Shown piece by piece: positions 50,426 through 59,502 of a DNA stretch of 64,000 bases. The translations under genes were made by a program, and so were the position numbers. The notes under the pieces were generated by a model. It searched no databases. It was not told the DNA's origin and was given only the letters and a program-made list of their open reading frames with translations. Each line of letters starts with the position of its first letter. The first letter of the stretch is position 1. Source of the DNA: CAVYXA01 sp963846775 (GTDB lineage Bacteria; Verrucomicrobiota; Verrucomicrobiia; Chthoniobacterales; UBA10450). The stretch lies in contig CAWJXB010000001.1 in NCBI GenBank assembly GCA_963846775.1, positions 248,001-312,000 on the forward strand, read 5' to 3'.

Positions 50426-51179
50426 CTACTGTCGCGGCAGTCTCAGCACGGCGCGGATTTTACTCGGTATCAGCCAAATGGCGCGAGCAAGCACGAGCTT
50501 CGTTAGCAAGACGTGATATGGCGCAGGCAAACCAGGCGGCAAGCAGGCGAATGTTGTCGGTCTTGCCCGTCTCCAGTCGCGCGGCGGTTGACCAAAATCG
50601 TCGAGGTAACTGAAGCGACGAAGAAATTCGGGATGATCGCTGAAGAACGCGTCCGGCCACTCGTCGTCGATAAATTTCCGCCAGCGCGAGCCGGCGGGGC
50701 AATCATGCAGAAAAACCACGCTCGGGTCGTCTGTCCGCAGCAGATTGAGCGCGAGCTTCAGCGCGCGAAAATCTTTTGGCCCGTCGATGAGAACAGCATC
50801 ACCATCTTCGAGACGCCGCGGCAGAATATCGCGGGAATCGCCAAACAAAGATTCCACGTTGCGATGCGGAGCGAGCCTGGCCAGCGCAATCGCGTTGTTA
50901 GTCGAGGCAACATCCAATTCCACGCTCACGATTCGCACGTCGGGAAAACAATGTGCCAGCGCCAACGTGCTTCCGCCCTGGGCGCGGCCGGATTCGAGGA
51001 TTTGTCGCGGGTTTCAACGGTCGAACCACGCAAAAAAACAGGAACATTTCGCTAAGGAAAATTCCACGACCACGTTGCTCTTGCGGGATCGCTTCGACGG
51101 CGGATTGGAACTCCGGGAGAAGCCGGTCCGCGTTGGCGAGAACAGCGTCGATGCTAATTGGCGAGCGTGATCGACTCAC
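50426..51179 (-). pseudogene. SAM-dependent methyltransferase with a frameshift
   Basis: Two frames together make one class I methyltransferase-like protein. The first (from GTG 51179) codes SPISIDAVLANADRLLPEF... and the second, from about 51010 to 50426, codes QILESGRAQGGSTLALAHC (the SAM-binding glycine loop), VRIVSVELD (acidic residue after strand 2) and VLIDGP. They join at about 51008 if one C is removed from a CCC run, giving LKPRQILESG. A seven-A run at 51029-51035 is also close by. Either the gene is broken or one base is a sequence error. Target unknown. Confidence 0.7.
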
Positions 51180-51189
51180 CAAAGGAGGT

Positions 51190-51522
51190 TTGTCATGTTG
51201 AGCTCTTCGGCTTTGCTCAGGACAGGCTTTGTGAAACATCTCTAGATGTGTTAGCGCCGAAGGCGCGATCTCATTGAAGCCTGGGGCAAAGTCCCAGGAA
51301 AAACAATGTAGCATCAGGACCAGCGCTGAAAGCGCGTTTCAAAACGAGCTCGGTTAATCGCGCTTTCAGCGCTCGTGCCCCTTGGATCTACAAATCCTGG
51401 GGCGTTGCCCCAGGCTGAGCAACAAAAGTCGCGCCGTTGGCGCTAAACACCCATAATATCTCCGACGTTTCCTAATGGTCTGAGACAAAGAAAGATCCTT
51501 CGCTTGGCTCAGGATGACAACG
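51190..51522. repeat. Repeat cluster with multi-hairpin element copy 2
   Basis: The 349 bp gap between the methyltransferase and the aldehyde dehydrogenase is made of repeats. The 190 bp element occupies 51251-51446, with the central stem arms at 51322-51336 and 51359-51373 (15 of 15 paired, AGCGCTGAAAGCGCG), CCTGGGGC/GCCCCAGG stems, and outer stems TTAGCGCC...GGCGCG and CGCGCC...GGCGCTAA. It is flanked by two same-direction modules of the type CTTCGGCTTTGCTCAGGA (51204-51222) and CTTCGCTTGGCTCAGGATGA (51497-51516). No gene is supported here. Confidence 0.85.
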
Positions 51523-51528
51523 GAGTGG

Positions 51529-53073
51529 TCACGCTGTTCCGCTTCCTTCGCCTGCGCCGAACTGAATACCCTGCGCCAGCGGCAGTTCGCTTGAAAAATT
51601 AATCGTATTCGTTTGCCGGCGCATGTAGCTCTTCCAGCAATCGCTCCCGCTCTCGCGACCGCCGCCGGTTTGTTTTTCACCGCCAAATGCTCCGCCGATT
51701 TCCGCGCCGCTTGTTCCGGTATTCACGTTGGCAATGCCGCAATCGCTCCCGGCTGCGCTCATGAATCGTTCCGCCTCACGGGCGTCATTGGTGAAGATCG
51801 ACGACGTCAATCCCTGTGGGACATTGTTGTGGATCGACATCGCCTCGTCGAAATCGCGATATGTCATCAAATACAGCAACGGTCCGAACGTTTCGTGCTG
51901 CACCATTTCAAAATTCGGTCTCGCCGTCGCCAGACACGGCTTCATGTAACAACCGCCCTTGAACTTTTCGCCATCGAGTCGATCGCCGCCGTAAAGAACT
52001 TCGCCACCTTCGTCTTTCAGCCGCTGGATCGAATGTTGCACCATGTCCACGGCGGTCTTGTCGATCAATGGACCCATCATAGTTTTTCGATCCAGCGGAT
52101 TTCCGATCGGCAGATTTTTGTAAGCGCCCAGCAGTATGTCGCGAACTTTCGCCGCGACCGACTCGTGCATGATGACACGCCGGGTGGAAGTGCAACGTTG
52201 CCCCGCCGTTCCAACCGCGCCGAAGAAAATCGATTGCGTTGCCATTTCAAGATCGGCGCTGGGCGCGACAATCAGCGCATTATTCCCACCGAGTTCGAGG
52301 ATCGTTCGGCCCAGCCGGCCATGCACTGCTTTACCGACATTGAATCCCATGTTGGTCGAGCCGGTCGCTGAGACGAGCGGAATCCGCCCGTCGTTCGCGA
52401 TCTTTTCCCCCACGGTTTTGCGATCGCCCATGAGCAAGGTGAAAATCGCCGGATCAGCTCCCGTCTCACGACAAACGCGCTCGGCAATTTTCGTGACCGC
52501 AATGGCGGTGAGCGGCGTTTTTTCGGATGCTTTCCAAACCGTGGCGTCACCACAAACTGCCGCGAGCGCGGCGTTCCACGACCAGACCGCGACCGGGAAA
52601 TTAAACGCGCTGATCACGGCGATGACGCCGAGCGGATGCCATTGCTCCATCAACCGATGATTCGGCCGCTCCGATTGGATCGTCAGGCCATACAACATCC
52701 GTGATTGACCGACCGCGAGATCACAGATGTCGATCATCTCCTGCACTTCGCCTTCCCCTTCGGCGATGATCTTTCCCGTCTCGAGCGTCACGAGCTGGCC
52801 AAGCTCGTGTTTCAATTCGCGCAACGCGTTGCCCAAGCGCCGAACCGTGTCGCCGCGAACTGGGCCGGGCGTGGTGCGCCATTTCAAAAATGCTTCCTGC
52901 GCGCGTGAGACCGCCTTGTCGTAATCATCAGCCGACGCCGTCCGCACACTGGCAAGTCGTTGGCCATCGATGGGCGAAATTTTGTCGATCTTTGCACCCC
53001 CGCCACGCCATTCGCCGTCGAAAACGCCATCGTTTACATCCGTTAGGCCGAGTTTTTCGAGAGTGGTTTGCAT
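51529..53073 (-). CDS. amaB: ALDH7-type L-aminoadipate-semialdehyde / piperideine-6-carboxylate dehydrogenase
   Basis: A 514-residue aldehyde dehydrogenase of the antiquitin type. Catalytic Cys is in GTAGQRCTSTRR, the general-base Glu in LELGGNNALIV, and the C-terminal GAFGGEKQTGGGRESGSDCW plus MRRQTNTINFS is the marker of this subfamily. It oxidises 2-aminoadipate 6-semialdehyde (from piperideine-6-carboxylate) to 2-aminoadipate with NAD. The lysine 6-transaminase gene lies 43 bp upstream on the same strand, so the two complete the step from lysine to 2-aminoadipate. Confidence 0.94.
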   Translation of the reverse strand: MQTTLEKLGLTDVNDGVFDGEWRGGGAKIDKISPIDGQRLASVRTASADDYDKAVSRAQEAFLKWRTTPGPVRGDTVRRLGNALRELKHELGQLVTLETGKIIAEGEGEVQEMIDICDLAVGQSRMLYGLTIQSERPNHRLMEQWHPLGVIAVISAFNFPVAVWSWNAALAAVCGDATVWKASEKTPLTAIAVTKIAERVCRETGADPAIFTLLMGDRKTVGEKIANDGRIPLVSATGSTNMGFNVGKAVHGRLGRTILELGGNNALIVAPSADLEMATQSIFFGAVGTAGQRCTSTRRVIMHESVAAKVRDILLGAYKNLPIGNPLDRKTMMGPLIDKTAVDMVQHSIQRLKDEGGEVLYGGDRLDGEKFKGGCYMKPCLATARPNFEMVQHETFGPLLYLMTYRDFDEAMSIHNNVPQGLTSSIFTNDAREAERFMSAAGSDCGIANVNTGTSGAEIGGAFGGEKQTGGGRESGSDCWKSYMRRQTNTINFSSELPLAQGIQFGAGEGSGTA

Positions 53074-53116
53074 GATAATCACACTAGCGCTTCAACCCTT
53101 GAACGCTCCAACGTTT

Positions 53117-54502
53117 CTACTGGCGTCGGCTCCGGCAAAATTTTCGCATCAAATCCATCGCTTCATCAACAACGTCCGCCGTAATATCCAGTGCCGGCCG
53201 GAACCGAATGGAATTCTCACCGCAACGCAGCGTCAGAACACCGACATCGAAAAGACCTTTCCAAAATTCTTCGCGCGTTTCTGGATTGGGAAGATCGAAA
53301 GCAAGCAGCAGCCCGCGGCCGCGCGCGGCGGAGATGGTCGGTTCGTCGCGTTGCAGTTGTCGAAGTTGATCCAGAAAATACGCGCCTACTTTGGCGGCGT
53401 TTTCAACCAAGTGTTCTTTCTCGATGATCTGAAGATAGTGAGTCGAGCGCACCATGTCGGTGAAGTTCCCGCCCCAGGTCGAATTCAACCTGCTGGAAAG
53501 GCGAAATGCGTTGTCCTTTACTTCGTCCAGCCGCGGACCAGCCATGACGCCGCAGACCTGCGCTTTTTTCCCAAACGCGAGCAGATCTGGCAAAACGTCG
53601 AAGTTTTCGCAGCACCAGTTGCGGCCAGTCACGGCTACGCCGCATTGCACTTCGTCAAAGATGAGAAGGATCTCGTGCTCATCGCAAATCGTTCGTAATT
53701 TTCGCAGCCACTCGCCCCGGAAATGATTGTCGCCGCCTTCACACTGGATCGGCTCAATGATGAGGGCGCAAATATCAAGGCGGCGCTGCTCGATGAAATC
53801 GTGAATCTCCTTCTCAGCTTGTTTCTCGCGCGCGACCACATCGGTTTCGCGCTGGTTGTCTGGCAACGAAAAATTGATGTAGGGCGACGATACGCGCGGC
53901 CAATCGAATTTCGCGAACAAATCCGTCTTGCGCGGATCGGTATTGGTGAGGCTCATGGTGTAACCGCTCCGCCCGTGGAAGGCATGCCGGAAATGCAGAA
54001 TCTGGGTTCCGCGCTCACCATGACCAGCGGCCATGTTCTTGCGGACCTTCCAATCCATCGCGGCTTTGAGCGTGTTCTCGACCGCCATCGCGCCGCCCTC
54101 GATAAAGAGATATCGTTGCAGTGGCGGCAGACCGACCACGCGCTCAAAGGTTTTGACAAAATTGGCGTAACCTTCCGAATACACATCCGAGTTCGCGATC
54201 TTGACCTTGGCTGCCTGCACCAACTCGCGTTGCACGCCGGGATCATCGAAGTGCGGATGATTAAAACCGACGGTCAGTGATCCGAAGAATCCGTACAGAT
54301 CGATCAGCCGCCGGTCATCGACGGCATTATGCAAATACGAGCCCCGGCTTTTCTCGAGATCGACCACGATCTTAAAACCGTCGAGCAAGATGTGTTGCTC
54401 GATCGTTTCGAGAATCTCCGACGGCACTACTCCTTTTTTATCGCTCTTTCTCGTGCGGCTTCGAAGTGAAGCCGCCTCCGTGAGCACGGGCGGCATACTC
54501 AT
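53117..54502 (-). CDS. lat: L-lysine 6-transaminase
   Basis: A 461-residue class III PLP aminotransferase. Segments specific to lysine 6-transaminase are LYGFFGSLTVGFNHPHF, FIEGGAMAVENTLKAAMDWK, FHGRSGYTMSLTNTDPRK, FDEVQCGVAVTGRNW, and the PLP lysine in LAFGKKAQVCG. It moves the epsilon amino group of lysine to 2-oxoglutarate, giving 2-aminoadipate 6-semialdehyde, which the adjacent dehydrogenase then oxidises. Two start ATGs lie six bases apart (54502 and 54496). No lysine importer or regulator is seen beside it. Confidence 0.95.
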   Translation of the reverse strand: MSMPPVLTEAASLRSRTRKSDKKGVVPSEILETIEQHILLDGFKIVVDLEKSRGSYLHNAVDDRRLIDLYGFFGSLTVGFNHPHFDDPGVQRELVQAAKVKIANSDVYSEGYANFVKTFERVVGLPPLQRYLFIEGGAMAVENTLKAAMDWKVRKNMAAGHGERGTQILHFRHAFHGRSGYTMSLTNTDPRKTDLFAKFDWPRVSSPYINFSLPDNQRETDVVAREKQAEKEIHDFIEQRRLDICALIIEPIQCEGGDNHFRGEWLRKLRTICDEHEILLIFDEVQCGVAVTGRNWCCENFDVLPDLLAFGKKAQVCGVMAGPRLDEVKDNAFRLSSRLNSTWGGNFTDMVRSTHYLQIIEKEHLVENAAKVGAYFLDQLRQLQRDEPTISAARGRGLLLAFDLPNPETREEFWKGLFDVGVLTLRCGENSIRFRPALDITADVVDEAMDLMRKFCRSRRQ

Positions 54503-54589
54503 CCGTTGATCGTAATCTCAGACGTTAGTTCGGTCAATGGGTAGCGCCGAGTTGCGCACTGTGCCAAGGTTCGACTCGCGATAGTAAGA

Positions 54590-54675
54590 AAAGGAGCCCT
54601 CACCCATACCCTCTCCCCGAGGGAGAGGCGGACGGCGAAAGCCGAGCCGGACTGGCATTGGCAGGGGAGATGTAG
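54590..54675. repeat. CCCTCACCC...GGGAGAGG repeat between lat and glnS
   Basis: The 234 bp gap between the divergent lat and glnS genes contains GAGCCCTCACCCATACCC followed by CTCTCCC/GGGAGAG (stem about 54611-54627) and GGCATTGGCAGGGGAG. This is a common type of intergenic repeat in bacterial genomes. The promoters of both genes must lie around it; I see no clear boxes. Confidence 0.5.
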
Positions 54676-54736
54676 CGCTACTCAGTCGGCCGCAAGTTGT
54701 CGATCTGCGCGTTCGCCGATAGCTTGGCGCCTTGCA

Positions 54737-56464
54737 ATGACGACTCAAACTGAAACGCCTTCGGATTTTATTCGCGACGTCGTCGCGGAGGATGTCCGAA
54801 CGGGAAAATACAAGAAAATTGTGACCCGATTTCCACCGGAGCCGAATGGTTATCTGCATATCGGGCACGCGAAATCGATTTGTCTCAATTTCGGGATCGC
54901 GCGCGAGTTCGGCGGCATTTGCAACATCCGCATGGACGATACGAACCCGACCAAGGAGGAAACCGAGTATGTCGATTCGATCATGGCCGATGTGCGTTGG
55001 TTGATCGACGGTTGGGCCGACAAGAACCTCGGTGGCGCGCCGCTCTACACTTCCGACTACTTCGACAAACTTTACGAATACGCGGTCGATCTTACGCGCA
55101 AAGGAAAAGCGTATGTAGACGATCTGTCCCAAGATCAAACTGATGAATACCGGCGTATCGGCAAAGGGAGTCCGTTTCGGAATCGCCCGGAAGAGGAAAA
55201 TATAGATCTGCTCGCGCGGATGAAAGCCGGCGAATTTCCCGATGGCGCTAAAACGTTGCGGGCAAAGATCGACATGGCCGCGCCAAATGTTTGGCTGCGC
55301 GATCCGGTTCTTTATCGAATTAAACACGCGTCGCACCATCACACCGGCGACAAATGGTGCATTTATCCGATGTACGATTGGGCGCACACGCTGAGCGATT
55401 ACATCGAGGGAATCACGCATTCGGTCTGCACACTAGAGTTCGAAGTGCACCGGCCGCTTTACGATTGGATCCTGGACGCGCTCGAGTTGCGTGAGCCGCG
55501 TCCGCATCAGTACCAGTTCGCCAGGCTGAATCTCACCTACACCGTGATCAGCAAACGCAAATTGATCCAGCTGGTGAATGAGAAACTCGTGAACGGCTGG
55601 GACGATCCGCGGATGTTGACCATTTCAGGGCTGCGCCGGCGCGGCGTGACGGCAAGCGCGTTGCGCGCGTTCGCCTATAACATCGGCATCACAAAATATC
55701 CGAGCATGACCGAGATGGCGGTGCTCGAACATACCTTGCGCGACGAGCTCAATCGCACCGCCACGCGCCGGCTCGCCGTGCTGCGGCCGATCAAAGTCGT
55801 GCTCACGAATTATCCCGAAGAAAAAACCGAAGAGCTCGACGCGATCAATAATCCGGAAGATCCGAGCGCCGGCACGCGCAAGGTCCCTTTTAGTCGCGAG
55901 CTTTACATCGATCGCGACGATTTCATGGAAACTCCGCCGCCGAAATATTTTCGGCTGCGGCCGGGCGGCGAAGTGCGGCTCAAATACGCTTACATCATCA
56001 AATGCGATGAAGTCGTAAAAGACATCGCCGGCAAGGTGATCGAGCTGCGATGCACGGTCGATCTGGAGAGCAAATCAGGCGGCGCGACCGCGAACCGGAA
56101 AGTGAAAGGGACAATTCATTGGGTCAGCGTGGCGCATGCGGTCGATGCGGAAGTTCGATTGTATGATCGATTATTCGGCGTTCCAGAGCCAGACTCCGCC
56201 TCTGCCAAAGGCCCCGGCGTGACAGGGCCGCCGCGTGATTTCAAATCGTTTATCAATCCGAACTCGCTCGAGATCGTGACCGCGAAGTGCGAGCCGGCGT
56301 TAAAGAACGCGCGCCCGGACGAGCGTTATCAATTCGAGCGGCTCGGCTATTTCGCTCTCGATCCCGATTCGACAAAGGATCGCCAAGTCTGGAACCGTAC
56401 GATCACGTTGAAAGACGCGTGGGCGAAATTGGAGGGACGCGCGTCGTCGCGTCCCAAAAGTTAG
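54737..56464 (+). CDS. glnS: Glutaminyl-tRNA synthetase
   Basis: A 575-residue class I synthetase charging tRNA-Gln. FPPEPNGYLHIGHAKSICLNF holds the HIGH motif and VISKRKLIQLV the KMSKS-equivalent. RMDDTNPTKEE and TPPPKYFRLRPGGEVRLKYAY are also GlnRS marks. The C-terminal anticodon-binding beta barrels are complete except that residues about 485-500 (PDSASAKGPGVTGPPR) form an insert where the family goes directly to FKSFINPNSLEI. The final residues EGRASSRPKS are encoded by a hairpin repeat that supplies the stop codon. Having GlnRS means tRNA-Gln need not be made through GatCAB. Confidence 0.95.
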   Translation: MTTQTETPSDFIRDVVAEDVRTGKYKKIVTRFPPEPNGYLHIGHAKSICLNFGIAREFGGICNIRMDDTNPTKEETEYVDSIMADVRWLIDGWADKNLGGAPLYTSDYFDKLYEYAVDLTRKGKAYVDDLSQDQTDEYRRIGKGSPFRNRPEEENIDLLARMKAGEFPDGAKTLRAKIDMAAPNVWLRDPVLYRIKHASHHHTGDKWCIYPMYDWAHTLSDYIEGITHSVCTLEFEVHRPLYDWILDALELREPRPHQYQFARLNLTYTVISKRKLIQLVNEKLVNGWDDPRMLTISGLRRRGVTASALRAFAYNIGITKYPSMTEMAVLEHTLRDELNRTATRRLAVLRPIKVVLTNYPEEKTEELDAINNPEDPSAGTRKVPFSRELYIDRDDFMETPPPKYFRLRPGGEVRLKYAYIIKCDEVVKDIAGKVIELRCTVDLESKSGGATANRKVKGTIHWVSVAHAVDAEVRLYDRLFGVPEPDSASAKGPGVTGPPRDFKSFINPNSLEIVTAKCEPALKNARPDERYQFERLGYFALDPDSTKDRQVWNRTITLKDAWAKLEGRASSRPKS

Positions 56465-56545
56465 GGACACGACAGCGCGTGTCCCTCCATCAAAACGTCA
56501 TCGATCTCTCCATCAATCGTATGCCGGCCGCGCCAGCGGCCGGCG
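56431..56545. repeat. Three hairpins at the end of glnS
   Basis: Stems GGGACGCG/CGCGTCCC (56434-56455), GGGACACG/CGTGTCCC (56464-56485) and GCCGGCCG/CGGCCGGC (56523-56544), the last followed by GCTACAGG. The first runs through the last codons of glnS and includes its stop region. Together they fill the gap to the convergent VOC gene and could terminate both transcripts. Confidence 0.7.
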
Positions 56546-56929
56546 CTACAGGTTATACGCCAGCTTGTGCGTCGGCTGATAAAGCTGCATGTCATCCGCG
56601 CCGGGCACGACCATCATGATCACGCGACCGTACTCGCGTTCCTCGATTTCTCCTCGGAACTGCGCGCCTTTCGCCCGCAACCCAGCCACCGTCACCTCGA
56701 TATCATCGCACATGAGCGCGATCGAATGCTGCCGCGGGTGATCATAAGTTTTGCCTTCCCACTCGCTGTGGGTCGGGTGCACGCCCATCTCGCTCGGTCC
56801 CGATTTGAAGATGAGCCAGTCGCTATCCCAATCTTCAGCCACATACTTCCAGCCGAGCACGTCCCGCAGAAACGCCCGCGTCGCCTGAGCGTCATCGGAG
56901 TAAATCAAGGTGTGAATCGAGGTAATCAT
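56546..56929 (-). CDS. VOC-fold (glyoxalase-like) protein
   Basis: A 127-residue protein of the vicinal-oxygen-chelate fold, with paired beta-alpha-beta-beta-beta units: ITSIHTLIYSDDAQATRAFLRDVLGW and SIALMCDDIEVTVAGLRAKGAQF. The IHT.IYS and HSI strands supply metal-ligand positions (His near residues 6 and 69) and a Glu appears in EEREYGRVIMMVVPGAD. The family spans glyoxalases, fosfomycin resistance and dioxygenases; no specific reaction is evident. Confidence 0.85.
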   Translation of the reverse strand: MITSIHTLIYSDDAQATRAFLRDVLGWKYVAEDWDSDWLIFKSGPSEMGVHPTHSEWEGKTYDHPRQHSIALMCDDIEVTVAGLRAKGAQFRGEIEEREYGRVIMMVVPGADDMQLYQPTHKLAYNL

Positions 56930-56973
56930 AAGGTTGGCAAGTTACATCAACTCCGCACGTCGGGTTGCAAGAT

Positions 56974-57105
56974 TCACGGCCTGACCTCTTCAGTTCTCAT
57001 ATCCGGTGACCACTCACGCTGAATCGCCGCAGCTAATTTCTCAAACTCCTTCCATTCTACGTTGGTAGGTGCCGGAATATCCGAGAAGCCGAGGCACGAT
57101 TTCAT
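56974..57105 (-). CDS. Possible small protein or remnant (43 residues)
   Basis: An open frame starting ATG 57105 and ending TGA 56974-56976 codes a 43-residue peptide with SDIPAPTNVEWKEFEKLAAAIQ. The composition is protein-like, but no ribosome site is visible and no family match is known to me. It may be a fragment of a larger gene. The rest of the 56930-57154 gap shows nothing clear. Confidence 0.25.
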   Translation of the reverse strand: MKSCLGFSDIPAPTNVEWKEFEKLAAAIQREWSPDMRTEEVRP

Positions 57106-57154
57106 AAGGAAATGATGGCTCGAGTTCCGTTTAACGCGACAAACGGGTATTCGT

Positions 57155-57706
57155 CTAGGTCGCCGCTTTAGGAGCGCTCAAGCTTTTATCGTAGAACCCC
57201 GACCTGTCAAAGCAGCAAGGGCGGCGTTTCCCGGCGGTGAGCATCGAGCAGGCATTTTTGATCCGACGCGCGCGCGTCTCTGGTTGCTTGGCGGAGGTGA
57301 TCCACTGGATCCAATCTCGGCGCGCAATGCTCGTGATGTCCAACCACAATTTTTTCGCCTTCGGGGCGGCCGCGAGAGCTTTTCTCAAATCTGCCGGCAC
57401 CGTGGGTTCCGGTTCCTCTGCCGCGGGCGCGATCTCGAGGCTAACAACGTCGCCTACTTCTGCGCCGGCAGCTTCGCGCAGCTTCCGCTCCACTTTGAGC
57501 CAGTGGCTTTTTTGGCCGTCTGGCTCGAGCGTCGCTTGGAACGGGAAGCCATTGAGCGTGCCTTCAATTGCCGTCATCCCGCGCGAGGGGAGTTTCGCAC
57601 TGGTGTTCTTTGGCAGGATGAGAAAGGTCCAGCCCCGAATGCTTTCGGGGTCGCTTTCGGCTGGCCGGAAGAGTTTCGCTTTGAAACGGATCAAGGTTTT
57701 GGTCAT
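57155..57706 (-). CDS. DUF1905/YdeI-OmdA-like protein
   Basis: A 183-residue protein. The first 95 residues match the DUF1905 beta-barrel type (FKAKLFRPAES, GWTFLILPKNTSAKLPSRG, TAIEGTLNGFPFQATLEPDG). The second part is the OmdA/YdeI helical domain (VPADLRKALAAAPKAKKLWLDITSIARRDWIQWITSAKQPETRARRI), linked in E. coli and Salmonella to resistance to bacteriocins. ATG 57706 is used; the longer in-frame extension upstream has no family similarity and overlaps the divergent GT39-like gene. Confidence 0.83.
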   Translation of the reverse strand: MTKTLIRFKAKLFRPAESDPESIRGWTFLILPKNTSAKLPSRGMTAIEGTLNGFPFQATLEPDGQKSHWLKVERKLREAAGAEVGDVVSLEIAPAAEEPEPTVPADLRKALAAAPKAKKLWLDITSIARRDWIQWITSAKQPETRARRIKNACSMLTAGKRRPCCFDRSGFYDKSLSAPKAAT

Positions 57707-57875
57707 TTGCTTTGTTTTACTAACTGATGCTGAGCAAGCACAAGTGATTCGCGCGCCGCAGCTCTTTTGAACCGCACTCGCCCCGCGGAAATTGCCAGAG
57801 GCCCGCGCTGGCTTACATAGCCCGTCAGGACCTGTGCTGCGGCGACGGAGTTGCATCGCCTGATACTGTTGCCAA

Positions 57876-59378
57876 ATGCAGTTGTCGCGAGGTAATGGAA
57901 AGAGCGGGCTGCTTCTGGTCTTCGGCCTGGCTGGAGCGATCTTGATCGCGCACATCCTGACTGGTGAGCGTTACGGGTTCCATCGGGACGAGCTTGCGAC
58001 GCTGGATGACGCACGCCACCTAGCGTGGGGCTATGTCGCTTATCCTCCGGTTACTCCATTTTTTGGATGGTTGTCGCTGCGCTTTTTCGGCACTTCGCTT
58101 ACAGGGTTCCGCGTTTTCGCCGCACTGGCTGCCAGCGGAGGTGTGGTGATGACAGGTTTGCTGGCGCGGGAGCTGGGCGGTGGTCGCGGGGCGATGCTGC
58201 TGGCCGCGCTCGCGGCGATGCCCTTTTCGCTCGGGTGTGGCAGCCTAATGCAATACGTCGCGTTTGAGTATTTCTGGTGGATCACGGCCGCCTACTTTTT
58301 CGTTCGCCTCTGCAAATCGGAAGACCCGCGCTGGTGGCTGCCGCTTGGTGCGATCTTTGGGATCGGGATGCTGACCAAGTACAGCATGCTTTTCTGTATA
58401 GCAGGCATAGTCATAGGAGTAATCGCGACGCCTCTCCGGCGGCAGCTTGCAAGTAAGTGGCTCTGGCTGGGAGCTGCTTTATCAGTGCTCGTCTTCCTGC
58501 CGAATGTGATCTGGCAGGCCCAACACCATTTCATCTCCCTGGAGTTCCTGCGTCATATCCATGCGCGCGACGTGCGGATCGGACGAACGAAGGATTTTCT
58601 GCCCGATCAGTTGAGCATCAATCTCTTCGGTTTGCCGCTGGCGCTGGCTGGTCTGGCTTACTACTTCTTTGCGCCTAACGCAAAGCAGGGGCGAGCACTG
58701 GGCTGGCTATACGTGGTTCCGTTCATCCTGTTCTTCGTTTTGCACGGCCGCGGTTACTATCTCGCGCCCGCGTATCCTTTACTTTTTGCAGGCGGCGCGG
58801 TGTGGCTGGAGAAGACTGTCAGCCGGTGGCAGCCACGTTTCCGGCGCCTGACCTACGTGGCCGTCGGCCTTGCTTTATTCGCGGGCGGCGCGGTCGCCGG
58901 CGCGGTCGTGCTCCCGATCGCACCGATTCATTCACGCTGGTGGAATTTCGCCGTCGCGAACAACGGCGACCTGGTCGAGGAAATCGGCTGGCCGGAACTG
59001 GTCGAGACGTTGGCCCGGGTGCGCGATCGGCTGCCGGCAGCAGATCGAGAGCGGCTCGGAATTTTGGCCGGGAATTACGGCGAAGCTGGAGCCATCAACC
59101 TCTATGGGTCCCAGCACGGTTTGCCACCGGCGATCAGCGGCACGAATTCCTTTTGGTGGCGCGGTTACGGGAATCCGCCTCCCGAAGTTGTCATCGTCGT
59201 CGGCTTCGACCGCGAGTTTGTGGATTATTATTTCCGGTCGGCCGAGTTAGTGGCGCACACCTCAAATCGCCAAGGGGTCGTGAACGAGGAGACAAGGGAA
59301 CACCCGGACATCTTTCTCTGTCGCGGACTGAAGGTGCCGTGGGATCAATTTTGGAAGACGTTTCAGCGTTTTGGATAG
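57876..59378 (+). CDS. GT39-like membrane glycosyltransferase (ArnT/PMT superfamily)
   Basis: A 500-residue integral membrane protein with about 11-12 helices. The loop after the first helix contains GFHRDELATLDDARHLAWGY, which matches the catalytic acidic (HRDE) loop of ArnT/PMT-type GT-C enzymes that use polyprenyl-phosphate sugars. The C-terminal part after about residue 345 is a periplasmic domain (VEEIGWPELVETLARVRDRLPAADRERLGILAGNYGEAGAINLYG). Such enzymes transfer a sugar from an undecaprenyl carrier to lipids or proteins at the outer face of the membrane. Acceptor unknown. Confidence 0.87.
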   Translation: MQLSRGNGKSGLLLVFGLAGAILIAHILTGERYGFHRDELATLDDARHLAWGYVAYPPVTPFFGWLSLRFFGTSLTGFRVFAALAASGGVVMTGLLARELGGGRGAMLLAALAAMPFSLGCGSLMQYVAFEYFWWITAAYFFVRLCKSEDPRWWLPLGAIFGIGMLTKYSMLFCIAGIVIGVIATPLRRQLASKWLWLGAALSVLVFLPNVIWQAQHHFISLEFLRHIHARDVRIGRTKDFLPDQLSINLFGLPLALAGLAYYFFAPNAKQGRALGWLYVVPFILFFVLHGRGYYLAPAYPLLFAGGAVWLEKTVSRWQPRFRRLTYVAVGLALFAGGAVAGAVVLPIAPIHSRWWNFAVANNGDLVEEIGWPELVETLARVRDRLPAADRERLGILAGNYGEAGAINLYGSQHGLPPAISGTNSFWWRGYGNPPPEVVIVVGFDREFVDYYFRSAELVAHTSNRQGVVNEETREHPDIFLCRGLKVPWDQFWKTFQRFG

Positions 59379-59502
59379 TGATGTCCGGCGGCAGTTTGCA
59401 AATCAAGCCAGGATCGCTCCACAAGCGTAACCAGGCCTTCGCGCACGAATGCGAGGATTTTATCGGAACCTCCGTACGTAAAGTGATTTCTGGCGCACTA
59501 CA

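Noticed and set aside
51366..51686. A minus-strand frame with the peptide LSQAKDLSLS
   Set aside because: The peptide is a translation of a common intergenic repeat, and the frame then runs over the end of the aldehyde dehydrogenase gene.
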